In this document: positions 18,875-29,235 of the stretch, in pieces | How positions within the stretch are numbered: the stretch's first letter is position 1 | Layout: every line of letters starts with the position of its first letter | DNA from: a bacterium | GTDB lineage: Bacteria; Planctomycetota; Planctomycetia; Kolteriales; Kolteriaceae | NCBI GenBank assembly: GCA_019748235.1 | Contig: JAIEPU010000197.1 | Span: 1-64,000, forward strand | Direction: 5' to 3' | Length of the DNA stretch: 64,000 bases | Program-made: the position numbers and the translations under genes | Notes under the pieces: generated by a model | Databases searched by the model: none | Told to the model about the DNA's origin: nothing | Seen by the model: only the letters and a program-made list of their open reading frames with translations

Positions 18875-20992
18875 ATGTCAAACATTCGCACACGTAGTGA
18901 GAACCAGGAAAACGAACTTCTTGACGAACCCGCTGTCATTGCTCAACAAGCCGAGCGGTGGGCGAGCATCGTTGAAGCAGTCGATACCAACATCATCGTC
19001 ACGAACCCGGATCGCAAGATTGCATTTCTAAATGCGAAGGCAAGCGAAACGATCAACCGGCTCGAAGATGAACTTGGCTTCAATGCCGAAGATCTCATCG
19101 GAAGCCCGGTCGAGACATTCTTCGGATCATCGGCAAAGGAACTTCGTTCGAAGATTAAAGATACTCGTCATCTTCCATTGTCTGCGGAAATCAACGTCAA
19201 TGGGTGCCTTTTCGATGTGACAATCTCTTCGATCGTCAGCTCTCAAGGGACCCCCCTCGGGCTTGCCGTCACATTCAACGACCAATCCGTAAGCAATGCC
19301 GACAAGGATGAATTCATTCGTCTGCGTGGAATCGCGGAGAATGCGCCCGTCAACATCATGATGGCGAACACGGACCTCGAGATCATTTACATCAACCCAA
19401 AGAGCAAGGAAACGCTCACCGAAATCGAAGCGGATCTCCCTGTTCGCGTTTCCGAGATTCTCGGCAAGTCGGTCGATATCTTCCACGCCAACCCCGCCCA
19501 TCAGCGGAAGATCCTTTCGAACCCGAAGAATCTTCCTCATCAGGCGGAAATCAAGGTCGGCCAAAACGTTCTCGAACTGCTCGTCAGCCCGACCTACGAC
19601 AACGAGGGGAAATACATCGGGCCGATGGTCACCTGGGAAGTGATCACCGAGCGGAAGAGAACGGAAGCAATCGTCAAAGACCAGCAAGCGGAAATCGACG
19701 CGGTCAGCCGCACCCAAGCGGTCATTCACTTCCAGCCTGATGGAACGATCGTCACTGCGAATGAGAACTTCCTCAATGCCCTGGGCTATCGGCTTGAAGA
19801 GATTCAAGGAAAGCACCACCGCATGTTCTGCGAGGAGTCCTACGTCCGCTCGAGCGAATACCGCGAGTTTTGGGAAAAGATCAACCGGAACGAGTATCAG
19901 GCAGGTGAATTCAAGCGAATCGGAAAGGGTGGAAAGGAGATCTGGATTCAGGCTTCTTACCTCCCCATCCTCGGCGTTGATGGTAAGGTCTCTCGCGTCG
20001 TCAAATACGCAAGCGACATCACCGAGGCGGTTAAGGTCCGTCTTGAAGTGCAGCGAATGCAACAGGAAGAGCTCAAGAAGCAGGAGGAGCTCAAGCAAAA
20101 GGTTGACGATCTGCTGAAGGTTGTTGAACGTGCTGCTAACGGTGACCTGACAGCACAGGTCACGGTGACGGGGACGGACGCAGTCGGTGTTCTCGCCGGC
20201 GGTCTTGGCCGAATGATGACCGACCTTCGTGCGATCATTGAACAAGTCGTACAAAGTGCCGATCAGTTCGCCGAGGGCGCCCAGGTTGTCAGCGAGAGCT
20301 CTTCGAATCTCAGCGAAGGTGCTCAGACGCAGTCAGCCAACGTCGAAGAAATGACGGCATCGGTCGATATGCTCAATCGCTCGATCAAGGAGATCACCGA
20401 AAGTGCCGGACGTGCCGACAAGCTTGCTCGCGAAACGTCTCAGCGTGCTCGCGAGGGGGGCGAAGCGGTTCAAAAGGCGATCGAGGCAATGGGCTTGATC
20501 AAGAAGTCGAGCGAACAGATCAGCGACATCATTCAGGTCATCAGCGAAATTGCCAGCCAAACCAACTTGCTCGCTTTGAACGCAGCCATCGAAGCGGCTC
20601 GAGCCGGTGAGCATGGTCTTGGATTCGCCGTCGTGGCCGACGAGGTTCGCAAGTTGGCCGAACGTTCGAGCGAAGCGGCCAAGGAAATCACGGGTCTCAT
20701 CAAGGAGTCCACACTTCGAGTGGGTGAGGGATCACAACTTTCTAACGCGGCCGGCCAGTCGCTCCGCGCGATTGTCGAGGGGGTTGAGGAAACGGCAGAA
20801 GGTATTTCCCAAATCGCTCACGCGACCGAGTCGCAGGCAACGACCGCTTCCGAAGTGGCTGCCGCCATTCAGAATGTCGGCCGTACGACCGAAGGAAACG
20901 CCACTGCTTCCGAGGAATTGGCGGCCAGCGCCGAGGAGCTTGGCGCTCAGGCGGCCAGCCTTCGCGATCTCGTGTCACGGTTCACGGTGTAA
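18875..20992 (+). CDS. Soluble methyl-accepting chemotaxis protein with three PAS domains
   Basis: This 705-residue chemoreceptor has no signal peptide or membrane segment, so it senses inside the cell. Three PAS domains are seen at roughly 29-135, 145-255 and 275-395; the third ends with the PAC-like [11 protein letters not shown] helical HAMP-like linker (about 405-470) and the signalling domain follow. The receptor hairpin tip, [20 protein letters not shown], is intact. PAS domains in such receptors often bind haem, FAD or other small ligands; the ligand here cannot be told. No CheR-tethering pentapeptide is present at the C-terminus. GAGG 7 nt before the ATG decides the start. It is flanked by cheW and cheR. 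Confidence 0.94.
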   Translation: MSNIRTRSENQENELLDEPAVIAQQAERWASIVEAVDTNIIVTNPDRKIAFLNAKASETINRLEDELGFNAEDLIGSPVETFFGSSAKELRSKIKDTRHLPLSAEINVNGCLFDVTISSIVSSQGTPLGLAVTFNDQSVSNADKDEFIRLRGIAENAPVNIMMANTDLEIIYINPKSKETLTEIEADLPVRVSEILGKSVDIFHANPAHQRKILSNPKNLPHQAEIKVGQNVLELLVSPTYDNEGKYIGPMVTWEVITERKRTEAIVKDQQAEIDAVSRTQAVIHFQPDGTIVTANENFLNALGYRLEEIQGKHHRMFCEESYVRSSEYREFWEKINRNEYQAGEFKRIGKGGKEIWIQASYLPILGVDGKVSRVVKYASDITEAVKVRLEVQRMQQEELKKQEELKQKVDDLLKVVERAANGDLTAQVTVTGTDAVGVLAGGLGRMMTDLRAIIEQVVQSADQFAEGAQVVSESSSNLSEGAQTQSANVEEMTASVDMLNRSIKEITESAGRADKLARETSQRAREGGEAVQKAIEAMGLIKKSSEQISDIIQVISEIASQTNLLALNAAIEAARAGEHGLGFAVVADEVRKLAERSSEAAKEITGLIKESTLRVGEGSQLSNAAGQSLRAIVEGVEETAEGISQIAHATESQATTASEVAAAIQNVGRTTEGNATASEELAASAEELGAQAASLRDLVSRFTV

Positions 20993-21010
20993 AAAGGAAA
21001 GTTCTCATCA

Positions 21011-21898
21011 ATGTTAACGGAAGAGCTCAGCCTCACGGAATTCGCCAAGTTCCGCGACTACATCTATGCGACGGCCGGCATCCGCTTAGGAGACCACAAG
21101 CGGCTGCTCGTCAGCAATCGAATACGTCGACGGCTCAAGGCAACGAATCGGGGCGACTTCGGGGAATACTATTCATTCCTCATGTCCCCTGCGGGCAGGG
21201 ATGAGCTCCCTTCCTTTCTCGATGAGATCACCACGAACGAGACGTACTTTTTTCGCGATCGATACCAGTACGACTGGCTCAAATCCAAGTTCGCGCCTGA
21301 GATCGCGGAAGAGGCGAAAAATGGAAAACGGAACAAGTCGCTTGATGTTTGGTCAGCGGCTTGTTCGACCGGCGAAGAGCCGTACTCGATCGCGATGTCG
21401 CTTCTCGATGGACTGAGTTTGCAGAAGGATTGGCGAATTCGGATCATCGGGACGGACTTGAGTAGTGCCGTTCTCGCGACCGGACGACAAGGGATTTACA
21501 ACGATCGATCCTTACAACTCGTCACGGAAGCGGAGAAGAGGCGGTACTTCGATAACTCGAAGGATGACAGCCGTCCCTGGGCGGTGAAAAGTGACGTTAA
21601 GAACACAGTGACGCTTCAATCGCACAACCTTTTGTTGAAGCCCAAGGGTGGTCCTTACGACTGTATCTTCATCAAGAACGTGCTCATCTACTTTGATGAC
21701 GGTTCTCGCTCTGTGGTCGTTGGACATCTTCTGTCGGCACTTAAACCAGGCGGATATCTGGTGGTGGGTCCTTCAGAGGGTATTTTCAAGATGCTGAACG
21801 GCCTCGAAAGGTTACAACCCTGGCTTTATCGAAAACCGATCGCGGCTCAGGCGGCACGTCCTGTCGCGGCCCCTGTTCTCAGGGGTTTCAAGAAGTAA
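21011..21898 (+). CDS. cheR: Chemoreceptor methyltransferase CheR
   Basis: CheR methylates receptor glutamates with S-adenosylmethionine for adaptation. The 295-residue protein has the N-terminal helical domain (LSLTEFAKFRDYIYATAGI; DEITTNETYFFRD) and the SAM-binding Rossmann domain with WSAACSTGEEPYSIAM and FIKNVLIYFD. It begins 18 nt after the receptor gene and has AAAGGAAAG upstream of the ATG. CheB at the other end of the cluster is the opposing demethylase. Confidence 0.96.
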   Translation: MLTEELSLTEFAKFRDYIYATAGIRLGDHKRLLVSNRIRRRLKATNRGDFGEYYSFLMSPAGRDELPSFLDEITTNETYFFRDRYQYDWLKSKFAPEIAEEAKNGKRNKSLDVWSAACSTGEEPYSIAMSLLDGLSLQKDWRIRIIGTDLSSAVLATGRQGIYNDRSLQLVTEAEKRRYFDNSKDDSRPWAVKSDVKNTVTLQSHNLLLKPKGGPYDCIFIKNVLIYFDDGSRSVVVGHLLSALKPGGYLVVGPSEGIFKMLNGLERLQPWLYRKPIAAQAARPVAAPVLRGFKK

Positions 21899-22008
21899 GT
21901 CGAGTTACTCGCAAACAGTGATAACGAACGAATGCAGAGTGGTCTGCCGTTCCGGATTCGCCCGAAAAGCTATCTCGGCCTAATCGGCCGATGAAAAGTG
22001 AGAGAGTT

Positions 22009-25000
22009 ATGTCTGGACCCGATTTCGACGGCGAGATGTTCGGCGAGCTGGTGTCCGATTTTCTCGATGAAGGGACCCAACTTCTCGCCACGATGAATCA
22101 GCGCCTCCTTCACGTCGAGGAAATGCTTCGTGACGGGAAGCATGATGCGATCACCGCTTCGAATAATCTGGAACTCATCAACGAAATTTTTCGGGCGGCA
22201 CACAGTCTTAAGGGAGCCTCGGCCATGCTGGGACTCTCCAATGTCATCGAGCTCACTCACCGGCTCGAAAATGTACTCGACGCGAATCGCTCCGGCCAAC
22301 TTGATCTCAGACGTCCGTTGGTCGACGTTCTTTTCCGGTGCGTCGATCGACTTGAATCAATGATGACTCGCCTTCGTGAAGAGCAGGATTTCGAGATCAC
22401 GAGCGAGGATCACGCATTCTTTACATGGCTTGATGGTGAGCTGGCAGGCGCGATGGGAGCCACCCCCGTGGAAATCGTCCCGGCCGTTGCCGATCGGGAA
22501 GAACCGATTCCGGCGATACAGGAGGAAGCTGACCTCGATTCCAAGATGAATGAGAGTGAGGCGGATTTCTCCTCTGATACAAACGAGTCGTTCTTCGAGG
22601 AGTCGTCCGTTGAAGTCTCGATCGAAGTGAGCCCGCCATTCGAATTCGAAGATGAGGACGACCCCGCGACGGCGATGCTGAATCCCGATGCTTTACCTGT
22701 CGGTGGTGAAGATATCTTTGACGTAAGCAAATACCTTCCTCTCTATCTCGATGAAGCGGATGAGGAGATTGAAGGACTCAATCAGGCGCTTCTGAAGTTC
22801 GAAGAAAATCCATCCGATACGGAATCGTTGGCGGAAGTTTTCCGCATGTCCCACCGCTTGAAAGGCGCTTCGGCGGCAATGGGACTTCACGAGGTCAAGG
22901 AATTGACCCATCAAATAGAAACATATTTCGATCAAATCCGTTCCGGCAGTCGCTCACTTGATGAGCGAATGATCAATGCCATCTTTGAATCGGTGGACGT
23001 GCTCCGTGAGTTTCACCGGGAACTGCGAAACGGCAAGGGGGATCCAACGGCGCTTCAGCAACAAACAGAGTGCATCGTCAACCTCGTGAATCCGCCGGAG
23101 GAGTTGGAGGAAAGTGTCGTTACTCCTATGAACGACGCACCGGTCTCCGTTGCTCCCGCTTGGAACGAGGAAATAGCAGGCCACCGCTTGGTGATCTCAT
23201 TCGATCCGTCGCTCAGTTACTCATCGCTGAAAGCCGCGCTCGTTCTCCACCGGATCGAAACGTCGGGCGAAGTAACGTTCGCGCATCCGACGATGAATGA
23301 GCTTGAATCAGCAGAGACTTGTCTCCATCTGATCGTCGATGTCGCGACCAACCAGTCCGCCGACATCGTCAGACGCTGGGTCGATGTCGATGGAGTCGTG
23401 AATGTCTCGATTGAATCGCACGAAGGATCGAGCGAGATTTCGATCGCCGACGTTCCGATCGCACACATTCAAATGGAGACGCCTGCGGTCAAATTAGTGG
23501 CGGAAACAATCGCGCTTGCACCAAAAGCGGCGGAAAAATCACCTGCTCGACCTGCCAAGGAAACAGCTGCGGAGGCCAATGGATCAAGCAAGGTGGCGGA
23601 GACTCTTCGTGTCGAAATCGAACGGCTCGACCAGCTCATGAATCTCGCCGGAGAATTGGTGATCAACAAAGCGAGGTTCGCCCAGATTGCCAGCGGCTTC
23701 CAAGATATGTTCCGGAATAAAGGGGCTGCTTCCGCGACTCGCGAAATGCGCGATCGGCTCGATGGATTGGCTTCCAAGATGCGTCACGCCAAGGAGGAGG
23801 GACGCGGCGCTGAGGAATTCGATCGCCTGGCCGGCGAGATCGAGCAATTGACCAAGGGGTTCGATTCTCTCCGTGAGGAGATGGATCGGATCAACAAAGG
23901 TCGCCAACAACTTCATGCCCTTGGCGAAGCGATCCACCAACTGACCAGAATTGCGGACGGTATTCAGAAGAGTGTCATGGACACTCGAATGGTGCCGATC
24001 GGTCCTCTTTTCTCACGATTCCACCGCGTGGTCCGCGACGTCGCCCGCGTCGTCGATAAAGAGGTCAAGCTAGAGATCGTCGGTGAAAAGACCGAACTCG
24101 ATAAACGGATGATTGATGAACTGGGCGACCCGCTCATTCATTTGGTGCGAAACGCGGTCGATCATGGACTCGAAACGACCGATCAGCGGGAGCGGGATGG
24201 AAAGCCGCGTGCCGGCACCGTTCGCCTTGAAGCCATGCACCGGGGCAATGCCGTCGTCGTGCAAGTCAAGGATGACGGACGTGGAATCGATCCTGATCGT
24301 ATCCGGCAAAAGGCGCTCGAGAAGGGATTGGCGAATCAAACCGAACTCGACGCAATGTCGGACAAGCAGATTCTTCAGTTTATCTGGCACGCCGGATTCA
24401 GCACTGCCAGAGAGATCACCGATATCTCAGGACGCGGCGTCGGCCTGGATATCGTTCGGAGCAAAATCGAACAACTCAGCGGAACGATCGAAGTCGATTC
24501 AGAGCTTGGTCAGGGAACGCTCTTCACGATTCGACTCCCACTCACACTGGCGATTCTTCCAAGCCTTTTGTCTCGCATTTACGATGAAGTTTACGCGTTC
24601 CCGATCGAATGCGTGGAAGAGATCGTCGCGATACCGGTCAAGGAAATCTACACGATCCAGGGGATTCGGACGATTCGCGTTCGTGGTCGAGTGATCTCGC
24701 TCGTCACGCTGGATGACATCTTCCGCTGGGGGGATGGGCCTCATCCCATGTCGACGGATGACAAGGAGCAGAGGTCATCATCGAAGGAACTTACCATCGT
24801 CATCGTTCAGTCCGCGGGATGTCGCCTCGGTGTCGTGGTCGATTCGCTGATCGGGGAAGAGGACGTCGTCATCAAGTCACTTGCTGAAAACTTTGAGCAC
24901 GTTCGCGGACTCGCGGGAGCCAGTATTCTGGGCGATGGACGTGTGTCGCTTATTCTCGATTTGGCGTCAATGACTGAGCTCGCGCAGCAAGCGTCGGCTC

Positions 25001-25014
25001 GGCTATCGGCATAA
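22009..25014 (+). CDS. cheA: Chemotaxis histidine kinase CheA with two HPt domains
   Basis: CheA autophosphorylates and passes phosphate to CheY and CheB. This 1001-residue version is longer than the usual ~650-700 residues because it carries two HPt (P1) domains. The first has AAHSLKGASAML with His65, the second MSHRLKGASAAMG with His282, and they are separated by an acidic linker (about 150-235). A region of about 150 residues then precedes the dimerisation domain (about 530-640). The ATPase domain follows (N box LIHLVRNAVDHGLE; DDGRGID; SGRGVGLD), and then the CheW-like domain to the C-terminus. No fused receiver is present. An ATG 18 nt upstream is possible but lacks a binding site. Confidence 0.96.
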   Translation: MSGPDFDGEMFGELVSDFLDEGTQLLATMNQRLLHVEEMLRDGKHDAITASNNLELINEIFRAAHSLKGASAMLGLSNVIELTHRLENVLDANRSGQLDLRRPLVDVLFRCVDRLESMMTRLREEQDFEITSEDHAFFTWLDGELAGAMGATPVEIVPAVADREEPIPAIQEEADLDSKMNESEADFSSDTNESFFEESSVEVSIEVSPPFEFEDEDDPATAMLNPDALPVGGEDIFDVSKYLPLYLDEADEEIEGLNQALLKFEENPSDTESLAEVFRMSHRLKGASAAMGLHEVKELTHQIETYFDQIRSGSRSLDERMINAIFESVDVLREFHRELRNGKGDPTALQQQTECIVNLVNPPEELEESVVTPMNDAPVSVAPAWNEEIAGHRLVISFDPSLSYSSLKAALVLHRIETSGEVTFAHPTMNELESAETCLHLIVDVATNQSADIVRRWVDVDGVVNVSIESHEGSSEISIADVPIAHIQMETPAVKLVAETIALAPKAAEKSPARPAKETAAEANGSSKVAETLRVEIERLDQLMNLAGELVINKARFAQIASGFQDMFRNKGAASATREMRDRLDGLASKMRHAKEEGRGAEEFDRLAGEIEQLTKGFDSLREEMDRINKGRQQLHALGEAIHQLTRIADGIQKSVMDTRMVPIGPLFSRFHRVVRDVARVVDKEVKLEIVGEKTELDKRMIDELGDPLIHLVRNAVDHGLETTDQRERDGKPRAGTVRLEAMHRGNAVVVQVKDDGRGIDPDRIRQKALEKGLANQTELDAMSDKQILQFIWHAGFSTAREITDISGRGVGLDIVRSKIEQLSGTIEVDSELGQGTLFTIRLPLTLAILPSLLSRIYDEVYAFPIECVEEIVAIPVKEIYTIQGIRTIRVRGRVISLVTLDDIFRWGDGPHPMSTDDKEQRSSSKELTIVIVQSAGCRLGVVVDSLIGEEDVVIKSLAENFEHVRGLAGASILGDGRVSLILDLASMTELAQQASARLSA

Positions 25015-25047
25015 ACGTATCTTCTTCGTGGGTGCTTCGGAGTAGCC

Positions 25048-25677
25048 ATGGAACAGTTAGCTGGAACGACGTTAAGTGACCGTCAGCTCGAAAGGTTGAC
25101 GACCATCTTTTCGCTGGGTGGAGAGAGCGCATCGCAGGCGATGTCCAAGTGGCTTCGAAGCGATGTCGTGCTCAAAACAGAAGAGGTTCGTCAATGCAAG
25201 CCCTATGAGGCTACGTCGCTACTCGGGCCGCCCGAGGATCTGATCACGGCGTGTGTGCTTAATCTCGAAGGGGGAATCGAGGGAAAACTCGTTCTCGCCT
25301 TTGACGATGAGTCTGGCCTGGCGCTTACGGATTTATTGCTTGGACGTCCGTCGGGAACGGCCCAGGAATGGACGGCGATCGAGGAATCCGCGGCGGCAGA
25401 GACGGCGAATATCCTCGGTTGTGCCTATCTGAATGAACTGTCGCGGCAGATTTCGACCGGGACAGGCAACGATGAGATCGTTCCATCGCCGCCTGAACTT
25501 CAGCATGACTACGCGAGCTGCATGATCGAGTCGCTGCTCATGGAGCAAATGATCGCAAGCGAGGACGTGCTGGTCATTGTCACTGAGTTGACGAGAAACA
25601 CAGCGAAACTGTCATGGCATATGCTGCTGTTGCCTGAACCAGAATCCTTCGCGCGGCTAGCTTCGAACATGAAGTGA
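25048..25677 (+). CDS. cheC: CheC-like CheY phosphatase
   Basis: This 209-residue protein resembles CheC/CheX/FliY phosphatases, which remove phosphate from CheY-P. One active-site helix is clear: ESAAAETANIL at about 113-123 fits the family pattern S/D-x3-E-x2-N. The second pseudo-symmetric helix (DYASCMIESLLMEQM, about 152-166) has the Ser and Glu but Leu where Asn should be. The protein therefore probably has one active site rather than the two of classical CheC. Placement directly before cheD supports the call, since CheC and CheD bind each other in known systems. It follows cheA by 33 nt. Confidence 0.8.
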   Translation: MEQLAGTTLSDRQLERLTTIFSLGGESASQAMSKWLRSDVVLKTEEVRQCKPYEATSLLGPPEDLITACVLNLEGGIEGKLVLAFDDESGLALTDLLLGRPSGTAQEWTAIEESAAAETANILGCAYLNELSRQISTGTGNDEIVPSPPELQHDYASCMIESLLMEQMIASEDVLVIVTELTRNTAKLSWHMLLLPEPESFARLASNMK

Positions 25678-25724
25678 GAATTAGTTCGGAAGTTTCCGTT
25701 GAAAGAAACGATGGAGAGTTGCTC

Positions 25725-26219
25725 GTGCCTACGAGTATGCAATTGAACAAGATGATTGAAGTCCGAATGGGCGAAATTCAGTCGATGGCTGCGCCCGGCG
25801 GACTTCGTGCGATCTTGGGTTCATGTATCGGCGTTTCCCTCTATGACTCCTCACAACGCATCGGTTGCATGGCACATGTGGTGTTGCCTGAAAGCGCTCC
25901 GGGAAAAGAGAACGGATCGTTGGGACGATTCGCGAATACAGCCATTCCCGCCATGGTGGATGAATTGAAATCACTCACGGGAAGTCTGGGACGAATCCGC
26001 GCGAAGATTGCCGGCGGAGCTTCCCTTTTCGCGGCAACTTCTCCGGGACTGAAGATTGGCGAATTGAATATCGCAAAGGTCGAGGAAGTGCTCAAGTCGA
26101 TGGGGATTCCCGTCATCGGTAGACATCTGGGTGGAGATAAAGGACGACGGATCAGTTTCGATCTCGAGTCCGGTGAAGTTATCGTGGAGATACAAGGCAA
26201 GGAAGTGGCTCGTCTGTAA
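25725..26219 (+). CDS. cheD: Chemoreceptor glutamine deamidase CheD
   Basis: CheD deamidates receptor glutamines and is modulated by CheC. The 164-residue protein shows the CheD core: ILGSCIGVSLYD with the nucleophilic Cys, CMAHVVLPES with the catalytic His, KIAGGASLF (the GGA motif) and IGELNI in place of the common IGERN. A GTG start with GGAGAG 6 nt upstream was chosen. A longer in-frame GTG start would overlap the cheC stop, and an ATG lies three codons downstream of the chosen one. Confidence 0.93.
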   Translation: MPTSMQLNKMIEVRMGEIQSMAAPGGLRAILGSCIGVSLYDSSQRIGCMAHVVLPESAPGKENGSLGRFANTAIPAMVDELKSLTGSLGRIRAKIAGGASLFAATSPGLKIGELNIAKVEEVLKSMGIPVIGRHLGGDKGRRISFDLESGEVIVEIQGKEVARL

Positions 26220-26248
26220 TATGCGTTTCTGCACGTTGGGAGAGTTTC

Positions 26249-26614
26249 ATGTCTAAGCGGCTGCTCATTGTCGACGATTCGCTTTTCATGCGCATGGTCA
26301 TCAAGGACTTGGCGCGTGAAGCGGGTTGGGAAGTCGTTGCCGAGGCGACGAATGGAGAGGAAGCACTTCCCCTCTATGATAAATACGAACCCGATCTCGT
26401 CACGCTCGATATGGTGATGCCGAAGATGGGGGGGCTTGAGACCCTCAGAAACATTCGAAGTCATCATCCTCATGCAAAAGTTGTTGTCGTGAGCGCGCTT
26501 GACCAAAAGGAAACGTTGGTCGAAACGATCAAGAGCGGCGCCATCGATTTCATCGTGAAGCCGTTTGAGAAGGAACGGATCTTCGGAGTGCTTGCGAAAG
26601 CGGGAGTCGAGTAA
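26249..26614 (+). CDS. cheY: Chemotaxis response regulator CheY
   Basis: This 121-residue receiver domain has LIVDDSLFMR (acidic pocket), VTLDMVMPKMGG (phosphorylated Asp), VVVVSALDQ (switch Ser) and FIVKPF (Lys). GGGAGAG upstream of the ATG supports the start. It lies between cheD and cheB, so it is the likely direct partner of this CheA and CheC. It is clearly different in sequence from the CheY encoded at 17426-17806. Confidence 0.95.
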   Translation: MSKRLLIVDDSLFMRMVIKDLAREAGWEVVAEATNGEEALPLYDKYEPDLVTLDMVMPKMGGLETLRNIRSHHPHAKVVVVSALDQKETLVETIKSGAIDFIVKPFEKERIFGVLAKAGVE

Positions 26615-26715
26615 GAGTCGAATAGTCAAGTCTCGTTTTATGCGGATCGTTTTCGGTCGCAGACGCGGATATGGGCAACCAAATATCTCTCAACGTCGCT
26701 CTAGGGATTGTAGTG

Positions 26716-27789
26716 ATGCCGTCTCGATGCAGAGTCTTGATCGTCGACGATTCGGCCCTGATGCGCAAGCGTCTGGCATCGCTCATTTCCGCTAGTCAGT
26801 TGGTCGAAGTTTGCGGCTTCGCCCACGACGGTAATGACGCGGTCGCGAAAGTTCGCGAACTCAATCCTGATGTCGTGACTCTTGACGTCGACATGCCGGG
26901 GCGAGATGGGATCGCAACGATTCCGGCTATTCTCGAAGTCAAGCCGATCCCCATCGTCATGGTCAGCAGTCTGACGCAGGATGGAGCAAAGACCACGCTT
27001 GAAGCCTTGAACCAGGGCGCGGTTGATTTCGTCTCCAAGCCAACCGGAATCTCTCCCGATCATCTGCGGCAGTTGCAAGCAGAGCTCGTCGGTAAGATTC
27101 GCGCGGTATCGGGACGTCCTCTCTCGCCTCTTCGCCTGAAGCGTATGACCTCTGCTCCTCCGGTCTGCAAAGAGGTCAAACAATCGGCGGACGTTCCTGC
27201 TCCAGCGCCGGCTCCTTATAGCGAACTACTCATCGCAATCGGAATCTCGACGGGGGGGCCGCCCGCACTTCAATTCGTGTTTGAGAATCTGACTCCTCCC
27301 ATTCCGCCGATCGTCGTCGTGCAGCATATGCCGCCTCATTTCACGGGAGCGTTCAGCCAGCGTTTGAATCAGATCTGTCCTTTCGTGGTGAAGGAAGCCG
27401 CCGAAGGAGACCCCATTCGTCCGAATCAAATCCTCATCGCGGCGGGTGGGCGTCACATGACCGTTCACCGACGAATGGGAAAAGCGTTCGTCAGTCTGGA
27501 TGACGGCGATCTGGTCAGCGGACATCGTCCCTCGGTTGACAAGATGTTCCTTTCCGCGGCAGAGGCATATGGCTCACAGTTGGTCGGCGTCATCATGACA
27601 GGCATGGGTCGTGACGGCGCCGACGGGTGCAAACGGATTCTGGAAAAAGGTGGGCGGACCTATGGACAAGATGCCGCAACCTCTGTCGTTTACGGCATGA
27701 ACAAGGTCGCTCTCCGAGAGGGAGGCGTGCAAAAAGAATTCGCGTTAGCCGAACTCCCAGAAATCATCCACCATCTCGTGCGCGTTTAA
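26716..27789 (+). CDS. cheB: Protein-glutamate methylesterase CheB
   Basis: CheB removes receptor methyl groups when phosphorylated. The 357-residue protein has an N-terminal receiver (LIVDDSALMRKR; VTLDVDMPGRDG; VSKP) and, after a Pro-rich linker, the esterase domain. The catalytic residues are visible: Ser in GISTGGPPAL, His in VVVQHMPPHF and Asp in MTGMGRDGADG. It is the last gene of the cluster. The start used is an ATG preceded by AGGG; an earlier in-frame ATG 45 nt upstream is possible. Confidence 0.95.
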   Translation: MPSRCRVLIVDDSALMRKRLASLISASQLVEVCGFAHDGNDAVAKVRELNPDVVTLDVDMPGRDGIATIPAILEVKPIPIVMVSSLTQDGAKTTLEALNQGAVDFVSKPTGISPDHLRQLQAELVGKIRAVSGRPLSPLRLKRMTSAPPVCKEVKQSADVPAPAPAPYSELLIAIGISTGGPPALQFVFENLTPPIPPIVVVQHMPPHFTGAFSQRLNQICPFVVKEAAEGDPIRPNQILIAAGGRHMTVHRRMGKAFVSLDDGDLVSGHRPSVDKMFLSAAEAYGSQLVGVIMTGMGRDGADGCKRILEKGGRTYGQDAATSVVYGMNKVALREGGVQKEFALAELPEIIHHLVRV

Positions 27790-27907
27790 GTTCTGATCTG
27801 AACGGGCATTACCTCCTTTCCTATTGGACATACCACCCTTTCGCGACTACAACGCTAGCGGTTCACGCAATGAACTTGGCGACGTTCCCTTTTGTCGCTG
27901 ACGATAA

Positions 27908-27948
27908 CTACTTTTCATGACGGTCGACCCCGGCGGCGAGAAAAGTAG
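27908..27948. promoter_or_regulatory. Inverted repeat upstream of the GAPDH gene
   Basis: A perfect 9-bp inverted repeat, CTACTTTTC / GAAAAGTAG (27908-27916 and 27940-27948), with a 23-nt centre containing GGTCGACC, lies 69 nt before the GAPDH start. It could be an operator or an mRNA hairpin; the role is unproven. Confidence 0.35.
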
Positions 27949-28016
27949 GATGTACTCTTAGCGGAAGGCTCACGAGCAGAACGTGATCACCCGCAACATA
28001 CTTGGGAGAAACGCAA

Positions 28017-29030
28017 ATGGCGATTCGAGTGGGGATCAACGGGTTCGGTCGAATTGGTCGTCTCGTGACGCGAGTTCTGTCCAGACGTTCCAGCGAGTTT
28101 GATGTTGTCGCAATCAATGACCTCAGCGATGCTAAGATGGCGCGCCTCTTGTTCAAATATGACAGCACGCATGGACCGTACCCCGGCGATGTAAGCCTTG
28201 ACGGTACCACTCTCTCGATCAACGGCAAGAAGACGCAGCTCCTCAGCGAACGAGATCCGGCGAGCCTTCCTTGGGGCAAGCTCGGCGTTGATGTCGTCCT
28301 CGAATCGACCGGTATCTTCACCGATCGCCCCTCGCTTGAAAAGCACCTTGCCGCTGGCGCGCCCAAGGTCGTATTGAGTGCTCCCGCCAAGAGCGCCGAC
28401 TCGGTCGATGCGACCGTCGTTCTCGGCGTGAACGACAAGACGATCACCCCGGCGATGAAGCTCGTCAGCAATGCCTCCTGCACGACGAATTGCCTCGCTC
28501 CAATGGCGAAGGTCATTCATGAAAATTGGGGAATCGTCAGCGGGCTCATGACGACGGTTCACTCGTTCACCAACGATCAGCGCGTTCTGGATTTCGTTCA
28601 CAGCGATCCTCGTCGTGCTCGTGGTGCCAGCCAAAACATCATCCCGACATCGACCGGCGCCGCCAAAGCGGTCGGCCTCGTCATTCCCGAACTCAAGGGG
28701 AAGTTGACCGGCATTTCGATGCGAGTTCCAACCCCCACGGGAAGCGTCACCGACCTTGTCGCCAACGTGAGCAAGCCGGTTACCGCCGAGGAAATCAACG
28801 CAGCCATCAAGGCGGCCGCTGACGGGCCCCTTAAGGGGATCATTGAGTACACCACCGATCCGATCGTTTCCTCGGACATCGTTGGTAACACCCACTCATG
28901 TATTTTCGACAGCGAGTACACGATGGTGATCAACGGTACGATGATCAAGGTCATCGGCTGGTACGACAATGAAATGGGTTACTCGAACCGAACGGCAGAC
29001 ATTCTGAAGCTGATCGCCAATACGAAGTAG
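28017..29030 (+). CDS. gap: Type I glyceraldehyde-3-phosphate dehydrogenase
   Basis: This glycolytic enzyme oxidises glyceraldehyde-3-phosphate to 1,3-bisphosphoglycerate. The 337-residue protein has the NAD-binding start [13 protein letters not shown], the catalytic [11 protein letters not shown], the His in [10 protein letters not shown] and the C-terminal [17 protein letters not shown] before the ATG fixes the start at this codon rather than at one 15 nt upstream. It heads a set of plus-strand sugar-phosphate genes with pgk and rpe. Confidence 0.98.
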   Translation: MAIRVGINGFGRIGRLVTRVLSRRSSEFDVVAINDLSDAKMARLLFKYDSTHGPYPGDVSLDGTTLSINGKKTQLLSERDPASLPWGKLGVDVVLESTGIFTDRPSLEKHLAAGAPKVVLSAPAKSADSVDATVVLGVNDKTITPAMKLVSNASCTTNCLAPMAKVIHENWGIVSGLMTTVHSFTNDQRVLDFVHSDPRRARGASQNIIPTSTGAAKAVGLVIPELKGKLTGISMRVPTPTGSVTDLVANVSKPVTAEEINAAIKAAADGPLKGIIEYTTDPIVSSDIVGNTHSCIFDSEYTMVINGTMIKVIGWYDNEMGYSNRTADILKLIANTK

Positions 29031-29056
29031 TCCCCCACTTGATTTCGCAACAAACA

Positions 29057-29091
29057 TGGGCCGGCGAGAGTGATAGCTTTCGACCGGCCCA
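29057..29091 (+). terminator. Hairpin between gap and pgk
   Basis: TGGGCCGG (29057-29064) pairs with CCGGCCCA (29084-29091), with further pairing inside across one bulge. No T-run follows, so it may be an attenuating or mRNA-stabilising hairpin rather than a full terminator. Confidence 0.4.
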
Positions 29092-29235
29092 ACGCACGCA
29101 CCAGCCGTGGTTCGTGTATCTTGTGAAGTAGAGCTTTCGCGGTTCTCCGAGCGGGACTTTTGAATAAAAGCAAACTCGGGCGGACGCGGAGAGTGACGAT
29201 TTGCTGGTCACCGATTGACAGGGAGCAGACAGGCC

